NCBI RefSeq assembly: GCF_042433955.1
Contig: NZ_JBHLUH010000061.1
Location: forward strand, 1 to 64,000
Reading direction: 5' to 3'
Source: Phytohabitans kaempferiae
GTDB taxonomy: Bacteria; Actinomycetota; Actinomycetes; Mycobacteriales; Micromonosporaceae
DNA: 64,000 nt
Shown here: positions 46,053-53,697 of the stretch, in pieces
Position numbering within the stretch: position 1 is the first letter of the stretch
How the letters are laid out: each line of letters starts with the position of its first letter
Made by a program: the position numbers and the translations under genes
The notes under the pieces: model-generated
The model's database searches: none
What the model saw: only the letters and a program-made list of their open reading frames with translations
What the model was told of the DNA's origin: nothing

Positions 46053-46456
46053 CGGGGCCCTCGTCACCGGTCGCCGCCGAGCGGGTCCCGCTCCGGAGCG
46101 CGCCCGAGCCGGTCCCCGCGGACCACGGCGCCTGGCACCTCCCGGCGCGCTGTGCCGGCGCCGCCCAGGCGGGCGATCGGCGGTTGCGATGCGATGGGAG
46201 CCATGCCCGGTGCCTACCCGGGCCGGTGGCGGCAAAACGTGGATCCGTCGCCACGGGCGCGCTCGCGGCCCCCGGACCGGGCGATCGGGACACGCGGTCG
46301 CATGGCTCCCCTCCAACCGCGGCGCGGATGTGCGGTTGCCCCCGGCGCGGCCGTCGTAGCCGGTTGTCACGGGACTGTCATGGTTCCGCGAAGGCACCTC
46401 CACATGGCCGCACCAGGCTGGTCCATGTACCCCGGCCGAGATGAGGGAGGTGTTAG
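46053..46456. other. Divergent intergenic region without a gene
   Basis: 404 bp between the enolase-type gene (leftward) and the STAS gene (rightward). No convincing coding frame, tRNA or repeat is seen. Near the right end GGGAGG (46445-46450) is the ribosome site of the STAS gene. Promoters for both genes must lie here, but I found no confident -35/-10 pair. Confidence 0.6.
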
Positions 46457-46819
46457 GTGAGTGCGGTCGCGCGACCCGTGGCGGTGCCGGTGGTGGAGGT
46501 GTACCTGACCGACCGCCTGGACCTCACCTGCCTGGCGCCGGTGCGGGCGGCGTTGGACACGGCGGTGCGGCTGCGCCCGGACCGGCTGGTGGTGGACGTG
46601 GCCCGATGTGTCGGGATCGACGCGGCGGGCATCGCGCTCCTGCTCGACGTGCACCGGCAGTTGCTGCGGGCCGGGGCGTGCCTTACGCTTCGCTCGCCCA
46701 CGCCACGTCTGCGGCGGATCCTGCGGATAGCCCGCGTGGAGCAGGTGCTGCACATGGTGCCGGAGGAGGGTTCCGCTGTCACGGCCCGGCACGACGAGTC
46801 GTATTGCGGCGCGCCGTGA
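46457..46819 (+). CDS. STAS-domain anti-sigma factor antagonist-like protein
   Basis: 120 residues, a single STAS domain (about 12-105): RLVVDVARCVGIDAAGIALL corresponds to the strand-helix that carries the phosphorylatable residue. Here the position normally held by Ser/Thr (DSxG) is Asp-Ala-Ala-Gly, so it may not be switched by phosphorylation. Anti-sigma antagonists release a sigma factor by binding its anti-sigma kinase. GTG 46457 has GGGAGG 6 bases upstream. It is followed by a second STAS gene and a BON gene on the same strand. No anti-sigma kinase is in the window. Confidence 0.8.
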   Translation: MSAVARPVAVPVVEVYLTDRLDLTCLAPVRAALDTAVRLRPDRLVVDVARCVGIDAAGIALLLDVHRQLLRAGACLTLRSPTPRLRRILRIARVEQVLHMVPEEGSAVTARHDESYCGAP

Positions 46820-46910
46820 CGGCGCCGTGGTCCAGGCCAGACGGCGGCTGTCTGGCGAGCGTCCGCGCTCGGTCCGCGGACCTGGTTGCCGTTGGGGGCA
46901 GGGAGGCACC

Positions 46911-47297
46911 GTGAAAGCGATCAACGAGCACTCGCGCGAGACCAGCATGCTCATCACCGAGTCGCACACCGATGCCGGCGTCCGCCTACTGCCGTTCGGC
47001 GAGATCGACATGGCCACGGTCGGGCAGGTGCGCGACGCGGTCATCGCCGTACTGGCCCGTGACAAGCCGCCGGCGATCGTGCTGGACTTCAAGAACGTGT
47101 CGTTCATCGACTCGACCGGGATCGGCGAGCTGGTGCGATGCCACCGTGCCGCGGCGGTGAGCGGCAGTGCCCTGACGGTGGAAAACCTGGCTCCCTTTCC
47201 ACGGCGGCAACTGTGGGCGACCGGCCTGCTCGGCCTGTTCGGACTGGCCGACACCGGGCACGCCGACGTGGTGCCGACCGCCGCGCCGACCCTGTAG
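46911..47297 (+). CDS. STAS-domain anti-sigma factor antagonist
   Basis: 128 residues with a canonical STAS core: LPFGEIDMATVGQVRDAV and VLDFKNVSFIDSTGIGELVR, where the Ser of DSTG is the usual phosphorylation site. Unlike the STAS protein just upstream, this one keeps the switch residue. It probably answers to a serine kinase/anti-sigma factor encoded elsewhere, controlling a stress sigma factor. GTG 46911 is preceded by GGGAGG; the frame runs open to 46827 without a better start. Confidence 0.85.
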   Translation: MKAINEHSRETSMLITESHTDAGVRLLPFGEIDMATVGQVRDAVIAVLARDKPPAIVLDFKNVSFIDSTGIGELVRCHRAAAVSGSALTVENLAPFPRRQLWATGLLGLFGLADTGHADVVPTAAPTL

Positions 47298-47318
47298 AAG
47301 ACCCGGAAGGAGTGCACG

Positions 47319-47645
47319 ATGGCGGTCCTGTGGCCATACCCGGAGGACGCCTTCTTCCACGGTGCCCAGCCGGGCCGTCCGAGTGGGCGCGCGGAGGCCG
47401 ACCAGCGGGTCGCCGAAGGCGTCATGGCCCGCCTGTTGGGGCATGACCGCACCGGCGACCAGCGCATCGAGGTCGACGTGCAAAACCGCGTGGCGATCCT
47501 CAGCGGCTCGGTGGACTCGCTCGAGGTGGTGATCATCGCCGGTGACCTGGCCTGGCGGACTCCCGGCATCGCCGACGTCTGCAACATGCTGACCGCGCCG
47601 CACGGCGACGACGAGGCGGGCCGGCGGCACGCGGGAGAAGGCTGA
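47319..47645 (+). CDS. BON-domain protein
   Basis: 108 residues. A BON domain (about 35-100) with QRIEVDVQNRVAILSGSVDS and the closing ADVCNML. BON domains bind membranes or lipids or act as small scaffold modules; there is no signal peptide, so it is cytoplasmic. ATG 47319 follows GGAAGGAG. It is 21 bp after the STAS gene and probably in its operon, suggesting a stress-response role. Confidence 0.78.
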   Translation: MAVLWPYPEDAFFHGAQPGRPSGRAEADQRVAEGVMARLLGHDRTGDQRIEVDVQNRVAILSGSVDSLEVVIIAGDLAWRTPGIADVCNMLTAPHGDDEAGRRHAGEG

Positions 47646-47669
47646 GCGCGATCCCGCGCGGCGCCTGCC

Positions 47670-48155
47670 TCACCCCGCCGGCGGGGGATTCGCGGAGCGG
47701 GGTCCGGTCTGGACGAGCAGTATCTGATCGCCGGGCTGCATCGGGACGTGGTGCCGGTGCTGGTGCATGCGGACGGCGGTCTGGTAGTCGGGGTCCGATC
47801 GGGCGAGGATCCGGCCGATCCCCGTCCGGCGGGAGCCGCCCCGACACAGTTCGAGCTGGGCGGGCCGGAGGAAGTGGCGCCACCATCGCTTGTTTGCTGA
47901 GTCGCCGATCAGGACCACGTACTTGCCGCCGTCGGTCGCGTAGAGCACGGGGAGGGTGACCCGGCGTCCGCTGCCGGTGCGGTACCGCAGTTCGCAGAGT
48001 TCGGAGTCGAGCAGCCGGTGCAGCCGCGAACGGAGGATCGCCAGCACCGCCCGGTTGACGAGCGCGGGTGGCCGGCGGGTCTGGCGGCGGGGCCGGTTGC
48101 CGGTGGCGGCGCGGGGCACCTCGCGGCTCCTTCGTGCGCGGATACGGGATCGCAT
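47670..48155 (-). CDS. DDN-like deazaflavin (F420)-dependent oxidoreductase family protein
   Basis: 161 residues. The core (about 50-150) has the split beta-barrel pattern of DDN/F420-dependent nitroreductase-like proteins: LRYRTGSGRRVTLPVLYA, DGGKYVVLIGDS, then WWRHFLRPAQLEL. The first 35 residues are Arg-rich and may mean the true start is nearer to codon 34 (GTG, VNRAVLAIL). F420 use is a family expectation, not shown here. It is convergent with the BON gene. Confidence 0.65.
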   Translation of the reverse strand: MRSRIRARRSREVPRAATGNRPRRQTRRPPALVNRAVLAILRSRLHRLLDSELCELRYRTGSGRRVTLPVLYATDGGKYVVLIGDSANKRWWRHFLRPAQLELCRGGSRRTGIGRILARSDPDYQTAVRMHQHRHHVPMQPGDQILLVQTGPRSANPPPAG

Positions 48156-48227
48156 TGGTGATGCCCGTTCCCCCTGCTCGTAACCTGGCCAGCGCGTGCC
48201 GCCCCTACGGTCGCCGCGGACGCGTGC

Positions 48228-50570
48228 CTACAGCAGGCGCCGGCGGACCAGTTCCTGTAGCGCGAAGTAGCCCGGCACGGTGGGGAGCCAGAAGGTCGCC
48301 AGCCGGTAGATCAGGACTCCGGCCACGGCGGTGTCGGCGGGGATGCCGTAGATCAGCAGACCGGAGACGAGTGCCGCCTCGGTGGCGCCGAGGCCGCCGG
48401 GGGTCGGCGCGGCGGACGCGATCCCCTCGCCGATGAGGCACACGAGCACGACCGGGGGAATGATCGCCGGGGCGGTGGTGAGCCCGACGGCGAGCAGGGC
48501 CAGGTAGAGGCAGGCGCCGTAGGTGAGGCTGATGGCCAGGGAGACCGCCATGAGGCGGACCAGCCGGTGGTAGTTCGCGAGGGACCGCAGCGCCGCGACG
48601 ACCTGGTGCGCGACGGCGTGGCTCCGGGCCCGTAGCCGAGGTACGGCGACCGCCACGGCGGCGGCGAGCAGGACGGCCAGGACGCCGAGCAGGACGGGCA
48701 GGCCCTTGGTGGCCTCGGCGTGCAGCAGGTTCCGGGCGGGCTGCCGGGCGAACGGGACGAGCAGGGGCAGCAGGAGCACGACCGAGACCACACCGGCCAC
48801 GCGGACGACCGTCACGATCGTCGCCGCCTCGGCGGTGGTGGCCGGCCCGCGTTGCAGGAACCGCAGGCTCAGCGCGGCGCCGCCGATACTGCCCGGGGCG
48901 AGGCGGTTGGCGAAGGAGGCGGCGACCTGGGTGAGCACGGTCTGCCCGAGCGGGATCCGGTCGGCGGCGGCGATCCGTAGCGCGAGGGCGCTGAACAGGT
49001 AGGTGGCGGCCGAGGCGAGCAGGGCGCCCAGGACCGTGAGCGGGTTCGCGGTCAGCATCAGGTGCAGCGCGGTGCCCACCTTGCCGACCTGCGGCAGCAG
49101 GAAGTGGACGAGCAGGCCGAGCATCACGAGCTGGAAGATGCCACGTGGGGTGATCCGGGCGATCCGGGCGGGCCGGTCCTGGCGGCTCGGGCAGTGCGTG
49201 GTGATCTGGTCGTGGATCTCGCCGAGCAGGCCGGGGCGGTCGTCGAGGATCTTGCGTCCGGCCCGAGACAGCAACGGCCGTTGCAGGTAGGGCAGGCAGT
49301 CCGCGACCCGGTCGGCGCCGATGTGTTCCACCGCCGCGGCGACCGCGGGGCGGGCGCCGACCAGGCTGGCCAGCGTCACCAGGAGTTCCACGATGTCGCG
49401 GGCCTGCTGGGCGGCGGTCGCGTTGTCGGTGCCGAAGCCCAGGTCGAGGAGGCAGACGTGGTGGTCGCGCAGCATGATGTTCGCGGCGCGCAGGTCGCGG
49501 TGTGCCAGTCCGGCCCGGTGCAGGAGGGCGACCTGGTGACAGGTGTCGGCGAGGCCGGCCGGTGACAGATGGGCGCCGGGCGAGTCCAGGGGCTGGCCGT
49601 CGACGAACTCCTCGACCAGGATGGCGTCGCCGTTCGCGGCGATGGCCGTCGTGACCAACCGGGGCACGCGCACGCCGACCCGTTCGGCGAGCAGCGACAG
49701 GTACGCCTCGTGCTCGTTCTTCTGTTTCGCGGTCAGGTACGGGGGCTCGTCGGCGATGTCGCGGTAACGCATCCGCCGGTAGAGCTTGTAGAGCCAGTCG
49801 GCGTCCCGCTGCTCGCCACCGGTGACCTTGACGAACAGGCGCCGGCCGTCGGCGGCGTCGCCGCTGAAGGGGCGGGAGCCGCGTGCGTCGCTGGCCATCG
49901 GCTCCAGCCGGAGCAGGTCCAGGCCGCGCTCGTGGAGGGCTTGGCGGAGGCGCCCGGTCGAGCCCTCCGGACCGACCTGGCCGACCAGAAGCCGGGTCAG
50001 GCAGAGGGCGAGCCAGCCGACCAGGAACCCGCCGAGCGCGTCGGCGGGCAGGTGCGCGCCGACGTGGACGCGGGCGACCGCGACCAGGGCGATGCCCGCC
50101 CAGGCGTACCAGCGGCGGTGTCGGGGAAGGGCGCGGCTGAGGACGAGCCCCAGGGCGGAGGCGACGGCGACATGGCCGGACGGGAAGCCCAGAGCCCCGG
50201 TGATGGTGTCGTGGACCCGTACGTCGTTCCAGAGCGCGGTCGGCCGTTCCCGGGCGACCGCGACCTTGCAGACGATCGCCAGCCAGTAGGCGAGGTTGCC
50301 GGCGATCAGCAGGTCCCGCGCGAGCGCGAACCGGCGCAGCGCGGCGGCGGCGAGCGCGGCCACGAAGACCGCCAGGTACGAGCCCGCCTGCATGACGACC
50401 ACCAACGCCGGCGTCAGCCCAGCCGGCAGGTGGTTGAACAGGACGAACAGGTCCCGTTCCCACCGGTCGATCGGCCGCGCACGGATCAGGAGACCGAGCA
50501 CGACAAGCAGGCCGACGCAGACGGACGTGCTGAACACCAGAGCCGGTGACGGCCGGTGCGTCCGGGCCAT
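48228..50570 (-). CDS. PAP2 phosphatase - protein kinase-like - LPG-synthase/flippase-like triple fusion
   Basis: 780 residues. Residues 15-195 are a membrane PAP2 phosphatase with its three motifs: KVAVARERP (102-109), FPSGH (129-133) and RVHVGAHLPAD (167-177). Residues 225-470 are an ABC1/RIO-like kinase fold with HRDLRAANIML (357-367) and the metal site LLDLGFG (374-380). Residues 475-780 hold eight or more membrane helices of the UPF0104/AglD-MprF flippase family (SIGGAALSLRFLQRG, APTPGGLGATEAALVSG). One chain thus joins lipid dephosphorylation, a kinase module and lipid flipping, suggesting isoprenoid-phosphate or phospholipid recycling at the envelope. ATG 50570 has GAGG upstream. The whole frame is open with no sign of a join. 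Confidence 0.85.
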   Translation of the reverse strand: MARTHRPSPALVFSTSVCVGLLVVLGLLIRARPIDRWERDLFVLFNHLPAGLTPALVVVMQAGSYLAVFVAALAAAALRRFALARDLLIAGNLAYWLAIVCKVAVARERPTALWNDVRVHDTITGALGFPSGHVAVASALGLVLSRALPRHRRWYAWAGIALVAVARVHVGAHLPADALGGFLVGWLALCLTRLLVGQVGPEGSTGRLRQALHERGLDLLRLEPMASDARGSRPFSGDAADGRRLFVKVTGGEQRDADWLYKLYRRMRYRDIADEPPYLTAKQKNEHEAYLSLLAERVGVRVPRLVTTAIAANGDAILVEEFVDGQPLDSPGAHLSPAGLADTCHQVALLHRAGLAHRDLRAANIMLRDHHVCLLDLGFGTDNATAAQQARDIVELLVTLASLVGARPAVAAAVEHIGADRVADCLPYLQRPLLSRAGRKILDDRPGLLGEIHDQITTHCPSRQDRPARIARITPRGIFQLVMLGLLVHFLLPQVGKVGTALHLMLTANPLTVLGALLASAATYLFSALALRIAAADRIPLGQTVLTQVAASFANRLAPGSIGGAALSLRFLQRGPATTAEAATIVTVVRVAGVVSVVLLLPLLVPFARQPARNLLHAEATKGLPVLLGVLAVLLAAAVAVAVPRLRARSHAVAHQVVAALRSLANYHRLVRLMAVSLAISLTYGACLYLALLAVGLTTAPAIIPPVVLVCLIGEGIASAAPTPGGLGATEAALVSGLLIYGIPADTAVAGVLIYRLATFWLPTVPGYFALQELVRRRLL

Positions 50571-50881
50571 CGCAAACCTCGCGTACGGGGGCCACCGTCG
50601 GTCAGATGCCTGGGGACCGACCCTACGTGGCCACCGGCCGCGGTGGGGCCGGATCGGCGCAGTCGCCCGGAGCGACCGGGGAGCGCCGGGCGAGCAGTTT
50701 CGCTCGTACCCTCCTCACCTCGGTGAGGTGACCCCGCGGCCATCGCCGGCCCGGCTTCGAGCGGGCCGACGAGCCGTTCAGCTCTCTGGCATTTCCACTT
50801 TCCTGATGAACCACCTCCAACAGTGTGAAAGGGATAAGTTGGTCGCTGCATGTGTCCGCCTGGGGCCGTGAGGTGGTTGTG
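50571..50881. promoter_or_regulatory. Divergent gap upstream of the Asp23/AmaP operon, with a 17-bp palindrome
   Basis: 311 bp separate the PAP2 fusion gene from the Asp23-type operon. It contains TCACCTC (50715-50721), GGT, GAGGTGA (50725-50731), a perfect palindrome that could be an operator. No coding frame of note. No confident sigma-factor consensus was found, although GGGATAAG at 50831-50838 resembles a -10 region for the rightward operon. Confidence 0.4.
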
Positions 50882-51079
50882 ATGTCCCATCAGCAGTTCG
50901 GGTTCGCCGTGGGGTTCGCCGTGGTGGCGGTGTGGTTGGCCGCGGGGTTCGGTGCTGCTGTGGCGGCGGTGCTGGCCGGCGTGGCCGGCGTGCTCGTCGC
51001 TCGGGTCCTCGACCGACAGGTGGACCTCGGAGAGTTGGTCGATCGCTTCAGCGGCGGGGCGCGGCGCTCGCCGCGCTGA
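50882..51079 (+). CDS. Small membrane protein of the Asp23 operon (DUF2273-like)
   Basis: 65 residues. Two closely spaced hydrophobic segments (about 6-42) are followed by an amphipathic end (DRQVDLGELVDRFS). In Gram-positive bacteria small DUF2273 proteins stand next to Asp23/AmaP genes and help tether Asp23 to the membrane; size, topology and position fit, but sequence similarity is too weak to be certain. ATG 50882 was chosen with GAGG about 7 bases upstream; earlier starts at 50825 would add unrelated residues. Confidence 0.6.
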   Translation: MSHQQFGFAVGFAVVAVWLAAGFGAAVAAVLAGVAGVLVARVLDRQVDLGELVDRFSGGARRSPR

Positions 51080-51136
51080 CGGGCGGCGGCCGGAACCAGC
51101 CGGTGTGACAGCGGCACGAGAATGCGGGGTATTGAC

Positions 51137-51613
51137 ATGGCTGATACGGCCACGAAGGGCTCGCCGGACACGGCGACCGACCGGATGACGGGCGGCAGAG
51201 GTACGGAGCCGAGCCGGTCGCAGTTGGTGACCGAGGAGGGCAGGACCCGCATCGCGGAGGGTGTGGTCGCGAAGATCTCCGGCCTGGCGGCCCGCGAGAT
51301 TCCCGGCGTGCACTCGATGGGCAAGGGGGTTTCCCGCCGCATCGGGCAGGTCCGGTCGATGATGCCGGGCACCACCGACATGAGCCGGCAGGGAGTGTCC
51401 GTGCAGGTGGGGGAGCGGGAGGCCGCGGTCGACCTGGACGTGGTGACCTGGTACGGCCAGAGCATCGTGGATGTCTGCGACGCCGTGCGCCGCAACGTCA
51501 AGGACCGGGTGCAGTCGATGACCGGGCTGAAGGTCGTCGAGGTGAACATCACGGTCGACGACGTGTTCGTCGAGGGCGAGCAGGACGAGGAGAAGGAGCC
51601 ACGGGTCCAGTGA
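51137..51613 (+). CDS. Asp23/Gls24 family envelope stress response protein
   Basis: 158 residues. The Asp23/Gls24 domain covers about 35-145: GVVAKISGLAAREIPGVHSM, then VDLDVVTWYGQSIVDVCDAV and VEVNITVDDVFVE. In Staphylococcus, Asp23 forms a membrane-tethered layer through AmaP and its loss triggers the wall-stress response. No signal peptide. The start was set at ATG 51137 with GGGG about 7 bases upstream; ATG 51122 is in frame. The stop overlaps the next gene. Confidence 0.88.
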   Translation: MADTATKGSPDTATDRMTGGRGTEPSRSQLVTEEGRTRIAEGVVAKISGLAAREIPGVHSMGKGVSRRIGQVRSMMPGTTDMSRQGVSVQVGEREAAVDLDVVTWYGQSIVDVCDAVRRNVKDRVQSMTGLKVVEVNITVDDVFVEGEQDEEKEPRVQ

Positions 51614-52026
51614 CCGGAAGTGCTCGGGAACTGGCCGTCGCGGTGCGCGACGCGGTGAGCGCGGTGCCGGGCGTCGGCCGGGTCGGCTCGGAGTCCACTG
51701 TGGAGGTCGGCACGCAGTACCCCGGCGGAAAGGTGCCGGGGGTGCGCCTGGTGGGCGACACGGTGGAGGTGCATCTGGTGGTCGACCGGCTGCCGTTGCA
51801 ACCGGTCGTGCGCCAGGCCCGCGCCGCCGCCCGTGTCGTCCTGTCCGCCGCCGGCGATCCACGGCCGGTCACCATCGTGGTGACCGACGTGCCGGACGAC
51901 TTCGTCCTCGCGGACTCGACCGCCTCCCTGGCGGCCGGGGCGACCGACGTGGCGTACGCGGTGGCGGCCGGCATGTTCGGCCAACCGGACGGCCACTCAC
52001 CACGGCCTCCGGACGGGGGTGGCTGA
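51610..52026 (+). CDS. Second, divergent Asp23/Gls24-like protein
   Basis: 138 residues. The pattern of alternating short strands and helices (AVRDAVSAVPGVGRV, VHLVVDRLPLQPVVRQARAA, VTIVVTDV) follows the Gls24 fold, but sequence identity to the first copy is low. Cytoplasmic. GTG 51610 overlaps the preceding stop, and the stop overlaps the following ATG, so it is translationally coupled on both sides. Probably a partner of the first Asp23 protein in the same membrane-associated layer. Confidence 0.65.
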   Translation: MTGSARELAVAVRDAVSAVPGVGRVGSESTVEVGTQYPGGKVPGVRLVGDTVEVHLVVDRLPLQPVVRQARAAARVVLSAAGDPRPVTIVVTDVPDDFVLADSTASLAAGATDVAYAVAAGMFGQPDGHSPRPPDGGG

Positions 52027-52550
52027 TGGCCGTCGTCAACCGGCTGGCGTCCTTGCTGCTCGGGATCGTGCTGCTGGCCGCCGGCCTGCTGCTCGCGATC
52101 GAGGCGGCCCTGCTCGGACTGGACCGGCCGTCGCTGTGGGTCCCACGCGACGCCTGGTACGCGCGGCTGACACAGACCCGGTTCAGCGACAACAGCTTCC
52201 TGTTCGTGGCGCTCGTGATCGGCGTGGTGGGCCTGCTGGTGCTGCTGGCCCAACTGCGCCCGCGGCGGCCGGACCGCGTGCCGGTCGGCGAGGCGGACGG
52301 CTGGTACCTGAACCGGCGCTCGGTGGAGCAACGCCTCGCCGAGGTAGCCAACCGCGTGCCGGCCGTGCATGACGCGCATGTCCGCGTCCGCGGCCGGGGA
52401 CGCCAGTGGCGCGCGGTGGTCAAGGCCGCCGGTGACCGCGCCTCGATCCCCGACGTGGAGCAGGCCGTACGAGGCGAGCTCGACCGCCTCGCCGCGCCTG
52501 ACACGGTCAAGGTCGGGGTCTCGCTCGCCCGGGTCAGGAGGGTGACGTGA
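52026..52550 (+). CDS. AmaP-like membrane anchor protein (DUF6286-like)
   Basis: 174 residues. Two membrane segments (about 8-29 and 58-80) are followed by a cytoplasmic domain (95-172) with the Asp23-like pattern ANRVPAVHDAHVRVRGRGRQ. This hairpin-plus-domain layout is that of AmaP, the Asp23 membrane anchor. The DUF6286 label is from memory and tentative. Start ATG shares a base with the preceding stop (TGATG). Confidence 0.7.
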   Translation: MAVVNRLASLLLGIVLLAAGLLLAIEAALLGLDRPSLWVPRDAWYARLTQTRFSDNSFLFVALVIGVVGLLVLLAQLRPRRPDRVPVGEADGWYLNRRSVEQRLAEVANRVPAVHDAHVRVRGRGRQWRAVVKAAGDRASIPDVEQAVRGELDRLAAPDTVKVGVSLARVRRVT

Positions 52551-53170
52551 CCGACGCCGCGAACCGAGCACTGTGGACAGTGATCGGCCTGGTGCTGCTC
52601 CTCGCCGGCGTGGCCGGCGTGCTCGCCCACTACGACCGGCTCCCGGGCGTCACGACGCCGTCCGCGGTGCTGTGGCCGGCCCTCGTCACCGGCTGGCGAG
52701 ACATCAGCCCGTGGGGTCACATCCTGGTGATCGTGGTCGGCCTTCTGGTGGCGCTACTTGGCCTGTGGCTCGCCCGCCTCCAGTTGCGTACCACCGGCGA
52801 ACGCGGGCTGCGCGACCTGACCGGCGGCGAGCTGAAGCGGGCGCACGCGTCGCCGTCCGGCGACACGGTCGAACTCCAGCCGGAGCAGCCCGTGCCGGGC
52901 GAGACGACCGTGCGCGCACAGGCCCTGGAGAAGGCGCTCCGCCGCGACCTGGCCCGGCAGCCCGGCATCCACGCCGCCAAGGTCGACATCACCGGCGCCG
53001 CCGCGCACCCTCACCTCGCCGTCCGCCTCGACCTGCCACCTGACACGGACCTGGCCAGGGTACGGGCCATCGCGGACGACGCCCTGAGCCGCTTCGCCAC
53101 GACCAGCGGTCTGGAGCCCGAGCACCCCTCGTTTACCGCCCGCCTCACCGGCTCGACGTCGCTGCGCTGA
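52547..53170 (+). CDS. AmaP-like membrane anchor protein, second copy
   Basis: 207 residues. Two membrane segments (about 10-30 and 60-80) and a longer cytoplasmic domain (85-205) with LEKALRRDLARQPGIHAAKV and LPPDTDLARVRAIADDAL. Same overall plan as the preceding protein but little direct identity. GTG 52547 overlaps the previous stop. Last gene of the five-gene operon 50882-53170; it is convergent with the BlaI gene, 19 bp away, with no clear terminator between. Confidence 0.68.
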   Translation: MTDAANRALWTVIGLVLLLAGVAGVLAHYDRLPGVTTPSAVLWPALVTGWRDISPWGHILVIVVGLLVALLGLWLARLQLRTTGERGLRDLTGGELKRAHASPSGDTVELQPEQPVPGETTVRAQALEKALRRDLARQPGIHAAKVDITGAAAHPHLAVRLDLPPDTDLARVRAIADDALSRFATTSGLEPEHPSFTARLTGSTSLR

Positions 53171-53189
53171 CGCCTCGGTCGAGCACGTC

Positions 53190-53594
53190 CTAGTCGTCGG
53201 CGGCGCTGTCGAGCAGGTCGCGCAGCGTGCGCTCGTCGTCGGGGTCGAGGGAGCTGACGAACCGGCGCAGCACGGAGGCGTGGTCGGGCTCGGCGGCGAG
53301 CAGGTGGCGCATGCGCTTGGCGACGAGCGTGGCGGCGTCGGCGACCGCGGCGTACCGGTAGGCGCGGCCGGCGCGGTGGCGGGAGACCGCGTCCTTCTCG
53401 TACAGCCGGGACAGGGTCGTGACGACCGTGCTGTAGGACAGGGCCAGTGAGGGGTCCAGCCGCTCGCGGACCTCGCCGGGCGTGAGCGGCCGGCCGGCGT
53501 CGACCAGGACGGTGACCACCTGGGCCTCGAGCTGTCCGGGGCGCCTGCGGGCGCCAGCGCCCGGGGTCGTGTCGGGGCTGTCGTTCGCCGTCAT
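53190..53594 (-). CDS. BlaI/MecI-family transcriptional repressor
   Basis: 134 residues. A winged helix in the N-terminal two thirds (LEAQVVTVLVDAGRPLTPGE, SYSTVVTTLSRLYEKDAVSR, then the wing HRAGRAYRYAAV) and a C-terminal dimerisation helix. These repressors are inactivated by cleavage by a partner M56 protease, and such a gene lies divergently 104 bp away. No Shine-Dalgarno sequence is present; TAGGGT ends 8 bases before the ATG, which suggests a leaderless transcript. I could not find a clear palindromic operator in the gap. Confidence 0.88.
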   Translation of the reverse strand: MTANDSPDTTPGAGARRRPGQLEAQVVTVLVDAGRPLTPGEVRERLDPSLALSYSTVVTTLSRLYEKDAVSRHRAGRAYRYAAVADAATLVAKRMRHLLAAEPDHASVLRRFVSSLDPDDERTLRDLLDSAADD

Positions 53595-53697
53595 TGCCGA
53601 AGACCCTAGCGTTTCGGGGCGGATCGTGTCCGGCCCGCGTGGTCGCGGTCGGCGTGCTGGCAGACTGTGAGCTGGTCATTTGGGGCTTGGGGGACGC

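Noticed and set aside
46053..46456. A possible small gene or tRNA in the 404-bp gap
   Set aside because: Frames are short or lack start sites and protein-like composition, and no cloverleaf could be drawn.
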